This document shows, in pieces, positions 23,338 through 27,768 of a DNA stretch of 27,768 bases. This DNA comes from Blastocatellia bacterium UBA7656 (lineage in GTDB: Bacteria; Acidobacteriota; Blastocatellia; UBA7656). A program made the translations under genes and the position numbers. The notes beneath the pieces were generated by a model. The model saw only the letters and a list, made by a program, of their open reading frames with translations, searched no databases and was not told the DNA's origin. The stretch is taken from assembly GCA_002483445.1 (NCBI GenBank), contig DLHY01000014.1, forward strand, positions 1 through 27,768, written 5' to 3'. The stretch's first letter is position 1. Every line of letters starts with the position of its first letter.

Positions 23338-23982
23338 TTAGACTCCGTAGAGGATGATCTTTCGCCCGCGACGAACCCATCGCCCGCTGCGGCCCCCGCC
23401 TGCCGACGCCGCTGCTCCGGCAGAGCCGATCAATCCCGGCGCGAACTGTCTTGCCGCAGAAGCGAACGCAGCCCTTGCCGCTGATTGTGGAGGAGTGGAG
23501 GGCGGAGCCGACGCAGCATGACTGGCAGCCGTTCCGGCGAGGCGGACGACCTGACGCGCGACTTCATATTCCTGATCCTCATGGCTCAATCCTTCCAGTT
23601 CCAAACCGAGCAGACTCCCCGCTTTCGACGCCAGTTGACCGCCAATAGCCGCGCCCGCAGGGCCGCCGAAATAGGCTCCCGCCGCTTTGCCCAGCATAGG
23701 CAATGCCTGCTTGGCCGCGCCCTTGAGTATCCCGCCGAGAGCCTTACCCGTGGGCGATTTGACGAACTTGCCGACGGCCTGCGCACCTCGCTTGATCAGG
23801 CTTCCGAGGAAATGATCAAGTTCGGCTTCGTCCGTCACCTCAAGCAGTTCTGCGGCAAGTTCCATCTCTTCGGCTTCGTTGAAAGGGCTTCCCGTTTCGC
23901 CGTAGCCGCCCTCGAATTCGAATTGTTCGGACTCGAATGCCTCGTAGCCCGATTCAAGTTGCGTGCGATCTATGTCGTGCAT
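23338..23982 (-). CDS. Cassette paralog B: acidic N-terminus, glycine-rich core, W-RRG tail
   Basis: The protein has 214 aa and no assigned function. An acidic/aromatic N-terminus (ESGYEAFESEQFEFEGG) is followed by a helix EEMELAAELLEVTDEAELDH, a basic segment, and a hydrophobic Gly/Ala-rich core (KQALPMLGKAAGAYFGG then PAGAAIGGQLASKAG) like the glycine zippers of pore-forming or bacteriocin-like peptides. Then come GLSHEDQEYEVARQVVRLAG, a low-complexity Ala/Ser/Pro region, and a C-terminal GRWVRRGRKIILYGV. Paralog A shares the N-terminus, core and tail motif. AAGGAGGAACT precedes the ATG. The metallopeptidase gene begins two bases after its stop. Confidence 0.85.
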   Translation of the reverse strand: MHDIDRTQLESGYEAFESEQFEFEGGYGETGSPFNEAEEMELAAELLEVTDEAELDHFLGSLIKRGAQAVGKFVKSPTGKALGGILKGAAKQALPMLGKAAGAYFGGPAGAAIGGQLASKAGSLLGLELEGLSHEDQEYEVARQVVRLAGTAASHAASAPPSTPPQSAARAAFASAARQFAPGLIGSAGAAASAGGGRSGRWVRRGRKIILYGV

Positions 23983-24035
23983 AGTTCCTCCTTATGGATT
24001 TGCTGGTATCGGCGAAGCCGTCGGCTCCGCTCGGT

Positions 24036-24224
24036 TCAGGTTAAGGGCAACTCGTATGCCGTCTCGAAAGAGCCATACGAATCTGTAATGTAAGCTTCTG
24101 TGTTTTCATCGGCTTGAATGATGTTCGGTCTGTTGGCAGGCGATAAGAATCGCCCGCATTCCCGCGAAGAGATTTTCGGCCAGACGCGAGCAGTCCCGAA
24201 ATCAGGCGAACTGCTTTTCGTCAT
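24036..24224 (-). CDS. Possible small protein coupled to paralog A
   Basis: This 62-codon frame starts with an ATG whose last bases overlap the paralog A stop codon (ATGA, 24224-24221) and ends 53 bases before the next gene's start. I recognise no domain. The C-terminal half (IIQADENTEAYITDSYGSFE) is acidic and aromatic. The ATGA overlap is the main support; there is no homology evidence and no independent ribosome binding site. Confidence 0.38.
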   Translation of the reverse strand: MTKSSSPDFGTARVWPKISSRECGRFLSPANRPNIIQADENTEAYITDSYGSFETAYELPLT

Positions 24225-25075
24225 TCCGCGCCTTCGTCGCCTTCATCTCCCTCGGTCGGGAAAGAGGGCGAGGGAGGTTGGCTCATCTGCGCATTGCCAT
24301 AGCAATTGAGGATGACTATAGCGGGACCACGCCTGATCCACCGACCTGTGAAAGTAGGAGCCTGCGCTCCGGCAGCGAAATCAGGAGCCTGCATTCCGGC
24401 AGTAAAATCAGAAACTCCCACTCCGGAAACCGGCGCGTAGATGCTTGGTCCTCTGTAACCCGCAGGGATGCCAGGACGCCTGCCGGGTATGCCAGGACGC
24501 CTGCCAGGTATGCCGGGACGTTTGGGTATGCCGGGCGCGCGCCGTCTCAACCCTGGCGCGAGACGCTGAGCTGCTGTTGCCACGCCCCTTCTTGCCGCCG
24601 CGTAAGGGGAAACGGTCGCGGGAGAGGCTGCGGCTCTTTTGGCGGACGCGCCCGCGAATCGCACGAAGCGACGCGCCACTTCGAGTTCCTGTTCTTCGTG
24701 GCTCAAGCCTTCGAGTTCCATCTCGAACAGATTGCTTGCTGCGGTGCCCACTGCCCTCCCTATTGCCGTGCCTACGCCGGGAATCGGAATGAATGAGCCG
24801 AGAGCTCCCCCCACTATTGGAAGAGCTTTTTTGGCTATGCCCTTGAGTATTCCGCCCAGGGGCTTGGCAATTTTCTTGATGCCTCTCCCTATCTTCTTGA
24901 AGACCTTGCCGAGGAAGTAATCCATCTCGGCTTCATTAGTCACTTCAAGCAATTCGAGAGCAAGCTCCATCTCTTCGGCTTCGGTGAAAGGGCTATCTGT
25001 TTCGCCGTAGACTTCGGCCTCGTCCTCGAACGCAAATTCGAATTGTTCGGACTCGAACGCCTCCGCTGGGTACAT
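24221..25075 (-). CDS. Cassette paralog A: acidic N-terminus, glycine-rich core, PGIPxRR repeats
   Basis: The protein has 284 aa and no assigned function. The N-terminus MYPAEAFESEQFEFAFEDEA shares the EAFESEQFEF stretch exactly with paralog B. A helix (EEMELALELLEVTNEAEMDY), a Lys-rich segment (FKKIGRGIKKIAK) and a hydrophobic glycine-rich core (KKALPIVGGALGSFIPIPG) follow, then GLSHEEQELEVARRFVRFAG. The C-terminal third has PGIPGRR repeats and the tail motif GRWIRRGPAIVI, here followed by about 25 acidic residues ending GDEGDEGAE. The ATG at 25075 follows AGGAGGTTCTTT. The open frame further upstream to 25168 is composite-repeat sequence. It is the first gene of the cassette. The cationic/glycine-zipper makeup suggests membrane interaction (inference). 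Confidence 0.85.
   Translation of the reverse strand: MYPAEAFESEQFEFAFEDEAEVYGETDSPFTEAEEMELALELLEVTNEAEMDYFLGKVFKKIGRGIKKIAKPLGGILKGIAKKALPIVGGALGSFIPIPGVGTAIGRAVGTAASNLFEMELEGLSHEEQELEVARRFVRFAGASAKRAAASPATVSPYAAARRGVATAAQRLAPGLRRRAPGIPKRPGIPGRRPGIPGRRPGIPAGYRGPSIYAPVSGVGVSDFTAGMQAPDFAAGAQAPTFTGRWIRRGPAIVILNCYGNAQMSQPPSPSFPTEGDEGDEGAE
24468..24530 (-). repeat. 21-bp in-frame tandem repeat in paralog A
   Basis: Units of 21 bp (ATGCCAGGACGCCTGCCGGG type, plus strand) at 24468-24488 and 24489-24509, with a shorter variant at 24510-24527, encode repeated PGIPGRR residues on the minus strand. Copy number may vary between strains. Confidence 0.7.
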
Positions 25076-25087
25076 AAAGAACCTCCT

Positions 25088-25208
25088 GAGAAAAGTCTGG
25101 AGTCGAGAGTCTGGAGTCAGGAGGAGACAGGGAACAGGGGACAGGCGGGAAATATCCGGGCCTGTCACCTGTCACCTGTTCCCTGTTCCCTACACCGACC
25201 ACCGACCA
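25088..25208. repeat. Composite heptanucleotide repeat, copy 2
   Basis: This is a near-copy of the element at 21898-22024, with the same order of blocks: AAAAGTCTGGAGTCGAGAGT, GGGAACAGGGGACAGG, CGGGAAATATCCGGG, CCTGTCA units, and ACCGACC units. The unit copy numbers differ slightly. It is directly 5' of the ribosome binding site of paralog A. Even the transition into the Shine-Dalgarno region (CCTCCTGAGAAAAGTC on the plus strand) is shared. Confidence 0.85.
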
Positions 25209-25336
25209 CTGCCGTGAGGAGTGCAACTGGCTTGCCGGTCTAAGTTGTTGAGATTGGGATGGAGGGGGCGAAGATGATTTCGGCAGGGCGATTAGCAGCG
25301 TCAATTCAGCGAAAGAGTATTCGCAGGGCGAGAGGG

Positions 25337-25945
25337 TCAATCCCAGATTTCGCGCATATCGAGGGTGAAACCTCGAAGCAGCGGATCGCCCGACACTGTT
25401 GCGGGATTCGCGAGACATTCGACCTGGGCCTGCGGGCGATAAATATAGACTCGCTTTTCTTTAGGATCGATGAGCCAGCCGAGATGCGCGCCGTTTGCGA
25501 TGTACTCCTGCATTTTATCCTTGAGCGCATCAATCGAGTCAGTTTCACTTCTTAGCTCTACGACGAAATCAGGGCAAAGCGGCGGAAATTTTTTTCGCTC
25601 TGTTTCTGTCAGAGCATTCCAGCGAGAGAGTTCGACCCAGGCGAGATCAGGCGAGCGCTCCGCGCCGTTGGGCAGAGTGAAGCCTGTTGATGAGTCGAAG
25701 CCTTTGCCCGTCCCATCGGCTTTGGCCCAGGCATAAAAAATACCGACCAGAGCAAAGTTACGTCCTCCGGTGGTTCCCCCTGTTGGTGGCATGATGATCA
25801 ACTCCCCGTCGCTTGTGCGCTCGATGCGCCAGTCGCTGTTAAGCTGACAGAATTCGAAGAAGTCCTCGTCGCTTATCTTTTTCAGGATCGGCCCGAAGTT
25901 AAGTATGAACGGATGAGTTTCTGTCGGAGTAATCGCTATGCTCAT
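25337..25945 (-). CDS. Uma2 family (DUF820) PD-(D/E)XK endonuclease
   Basis: This is a second Uma2-family protein, 202 aa, only distantly similar to the one at 3931. The nuclease core is visible as ERSPDLAWVEL, CPDFVVELRSETDS (Asp and Glu), the helix ALKDKMQEYIANGAHLGWL, and IDPKEKRVYIYRP. I use the ATG at 25945, about 11 bases after AGGAAAC; a GTG at 25954 is too close to that site. It lies on the minus strand upstream of the cassette with a gap of 261 bases to paralog A, so it is probably a separate unit. Its cellular target is unknown. Confidence 0.85.
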   Translation of the reverse strand: MSIAITPTETHPFILNFGPILKKISDEDFFEFCQLNSDWRIERTSDGELIIMPPTGGTTGGRNFALVGIFYAWAKADGTGKGFDSSTGFTLPNGAERSPDLAWVELSRWNALTETERKKFPPLCPDFVVELRSETDSIDALKDKMQEYIANGAHLGWLIDPKEKRVYIYRPQAQVECLANPATVSGDPLLRGFTLDMREIWD

Positions 25946-26066
25946 GACTGTCACCGTTTCCTGTAGAATCGAGGTTGATTATAGCACTGGTGAATTGCGA
26001 TTGCTCAATCGACGCACAATGACCGAAAGCGCGGCGGTTGATTTGATAGCTCATCCCGGATTATTC

Positions 26067-26300
26067 TCACAGCATTTCTTCTCGCATACTTTTCGTCACA
26101 GCAGTCGCAGATGAAAGCATTCCCTCTTCATCGCCTTCCACCCTTGATGCGCGAGCTAAGGGCGGATAGACAGGAAATACTTTCTCGATAGCTTCTTGCT
26201 GAAGAACCCCGCCCGACTTGCGAATTACTTCAGGTGGCGTTGCATCCCCGGACGGCGGAACCTTATCTTGAACCTCAAGTGTGACGAACAGAAAGAGCGC
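26067..26300 (-). pseudogene. TonB C-terminal domain remnant
   Basis: The minus-strand frame contains KSGGVLQQEAIEKVFPVYPP followed by LARASRVEG, a good match to the start of TonB-family C-terminal domains (GGVLQ..AI....PVYPPLAK.ARV.G). The following strand is missing: VEG runs straight into DEEGMLSSATAV, as if about 8 residues were deleted, and the domain stops early at REEML. The 5' part cannot be separated from the hsdR remnant read in another frame. I regard it as a decayed fragment. Confidence 0.5.
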
Positions 26301-26731
26301 GCGGGCGTGTCGATGACGCCGCGCAGGTATTGAAAGACCGCCACTCGCCATTCATCATTGCCCAGCAACGTGTCGGCGCACTCCTTGAACCATTCGAGGT
26401 TTTTGAATACTTCCCGGCTTTCCAGAATCCCGCTTAAATCAGCGCCCTTCTCCTGACAAAAAGTCATCCCCTGCGCGATTGCTTCATCCAGCAGTAGGAA
26501 TAACTCCGCCTTCTCCCTGACCGATCCTTCCTCCGCGTCTTCCTGCCCCTGAGCGTAATCGATCAACGCCTTTTTCATATTGCGAAAGACATTGTAGTAG
26601 TCGACGATTTCGCCGTTCGTCTTCGTCACTCCGTTTACCTGATGCGAGGTCACGCGATTGGCGCGGGCGATGGTCTGCATCAAGGTGTGATCCTTCATCG
26701 GCTTGTCCATATACAGAGTCGAGAGGGTCGG
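26225..26731 (-). pseudogene. hsdR: Type I restriction enzyme R subunit, C-terminal remnant
   Basis: The frame encodes PTLSTLYMDKPMKDHTLMQT and IARANRV, the late helicase motif VI region of HsdR, followed by IVDYYNVFRNMKKALIDYAQ and a helical C-terminal region. The ATP-dependent helicase core and nuclease domain are missing, and the homologous part begins abruptly at about 26731 within truncated hsdM sequence in a different frame. After about 26340 the sequence loses HsdR character. No functional R subunit can be made here. Confidence 0.8.
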
Positions 26732-27765
26732 CCTTCGGGTTTGAGCGAAGTTGCGAACAGATTGATCCAGAGGTAATTGGCATTGGGGACAGTCTCTTTG
26801 CCCTGCTCGCTTTTTTTGGCTTTGCTCTTGTTGCGGGGGATGACGTAGGTATTGAAGCGCGGGTCTTTTTCGACCGTGCTGAGGCTGACATCATCGACAT
26901 TGAATGGCGGATTAGCCAGCACATAATCGAACCTGCCCAGGCTGTCGAAATGATCTTCATAATAACTGATGGCCTGTCGCACATCGCCGCGCAGTCCGTT
27001 GACGGCCAGGTTCATTCGAGCGAGTTTGACGGTTTCGAGGTTTTTTTCCTGTCCGTAGACGAACAGATCGCCGCTGTCCGAGTTAGCCAGTTCGTGGCGA
27101 TGTTGTTGGATGAAGTTGGCGGATTAAACGAACCTGCCGCCTGAGCCGCAGGCCGGATCGAAGACAGTGCCGCGATGAGGCTCGATGATTTCTACCATCA
27201 ATTTTACGACCGAGCGCGGAGTAAAAAACTCGCCGCCACCCTGACCTTCGGCCAGCGCGAAGTTTCCGAGGAAGTATTCATAGATTTGCCCGAACATATC
27301 GCCGCTGGCGTTTTCGGGGATGTCGGCAAAATTTTTCAGCAGTTGTTTGGGGATGGTTTTATCTGTTCGAGTGAGCCGGAAGTATTCATCCTGCGGCAGG
27401 CTGCTTTGTAGTTCAGGCTTGTATTCCTCGATGGCTTTCATGGCTTCTTTGATCGATTTGGCGATGTCGCGTTCTTCGGGCAGACGGAGGAGGTAATCGT
27501 AGCGGGCGTGATCAGGAAGATAGAAGCCGCAAATTTCGATGGCGATTTCCGACAGCGGTTTTTCGCGCCTTGTGCCTTTGAATTTGGCGTATAGCTCAAG
27601 GATAGATTTTTCATGCTGGCGATATTTGTTATCGGCGAATTTGAGAAAGATCAATCCCAGCACAGGCGTGGAGTATTCGCTGGATTTGAGGTCAGAGTTA
27701 GCGCGCAGGGTATCGGCGCTGCGCCAGAGGTCAGATTCGAGTTGTTTGAATTCTTCTTTATTCAT
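26695..27765 (-). pseudogene. hsdM: Type I restriction-modification M subunit, broken
   Basis: The N-terminus MNKEEFKQLESDLWRSADTL is a typical HsdM N-terminal helical domain, followed by GQIYEYFLGNFA and the SAM-binding motif FDPACGSGG. At 27126-27124 a TAA interrupts the frame exactly where homologs continue FVQSANFIQQHRHEL; the same frame then reads on through GDLFVYGQEKNLETVKLARM, the catalytic NPPF motif (LANPPFNVDD) and FATSLKPEGR. There the homology ends and hsdR sequence follows in another frame. The C-terminal part of hsdM and the specificity subunit are missing. The first codon is three bases inside the window edge, so upstream context is not visible. Confidence 0.87.
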
Positions 27766-27768
27766 GAT

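Noticed and set aside
21898..25208. CRISPR array
   Set aside because: The repeats are 7-21 bp units without unique spacers of regular length, and no cas gene is present.
25276..25340. Minus-strand promoters for the cassette (TTGACC or TTGACG boxes)
   Set aside because: Spacings to plausible -10 boxes are 15 or 18-19 bases with poor -10 matches, so I could not support either.
24993..25418. 141-codon minus-strand frame crossing copy 2 of the composite repeat
   Set aside because: Most of it is translated repeat, and it overlaps two well-supported genes.

Overview
The window looks like a piece of a GC-rich bacterial chromosome, most like an environmental Acidobacteriota-type genome (Blastocatellia-like). 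This is an inference from codon usage, two Uma2-family nucleases, a DUF5666 protein, and many heptanucleotide or octanucleotide tandem repeats between genes. No ribosomal or other lineage marker settles it. I see no tRNA, rRNA, CRISPR array or intact insertion sequence.

Left part (1-6.0 kb, plus strand): a GT2 lipid-linked sugar transferase and a WecG/TagA/CpsF GT26 glycosyltransferase suggest cell-surface polysaccharide synthesis. They are followed by a DHH/DHHA1 phosphoesterase whose leader holds a terminator-like hairpin, a DUF433 protein, a Uma2 nuclease and a Tat-exported-looking flavin amine oxidase. Next (6.0-9.0 kb, minus) come a secreted M1-like aminopeptidase with a TPR-like tail and an AraC-family regulator with a palindrome over its own likely promoter. 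From 9.1 to 12.4 kb there is a well-formed sigma70-type promoter driving two unknown genes (a small helical protein and a multi-pass membrane protein), a secreted protein with four DUF5666 repeats, and a DUF2461 protein.

Middle (12.4-16.9 kb): a 577-bp gene-free stretch, a sigma-54-dependent AAA+ activator with an atypical N-terminal domain, then on the minus strand an M20 dipeptidase overlapping a COG2159-type amidohydrolase whose C-terminus is encoded by a repeat, and a composite palindromic element.

Most interesting part (16.85-25.08 kb, minus strand): a tightly packed cassette. In transcription order it encodes two paralogous proteins (acidic/aromatic N-terminus, glycine-rich hydrophobic core, shared C-terminal W-RRG motif) with a small coupled ORF between them, an HExxH zinc metallopeptidase, a 710-aa protein with a beta-rich carboxypeptidase-regulatory-like N-terminus, an AONS/KBL-like PLP enzyme, a peptidoglycan-binding-domain protein with a Cys-rich tail, and a protein ending in an HNH nuclease motif. 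Spacings of 1-12 nt at several junctions point to co-expression. Two near-identical composite repeats sit directly in front of two of the genes. I infer an uncharacterised secreted or envelope-directed effector/antagonism system, but its function is not demonstrated by the sequence.

Right end (25.3-27.8 kb, minus): a second Uma2 nuclease, then the wreck of a type I restriction-modification locus. hsdM carries an in-frame stop and is then joined out of frame to the C-terminal part of hsdR, followed by a shortened TonB C-terminal remnant.
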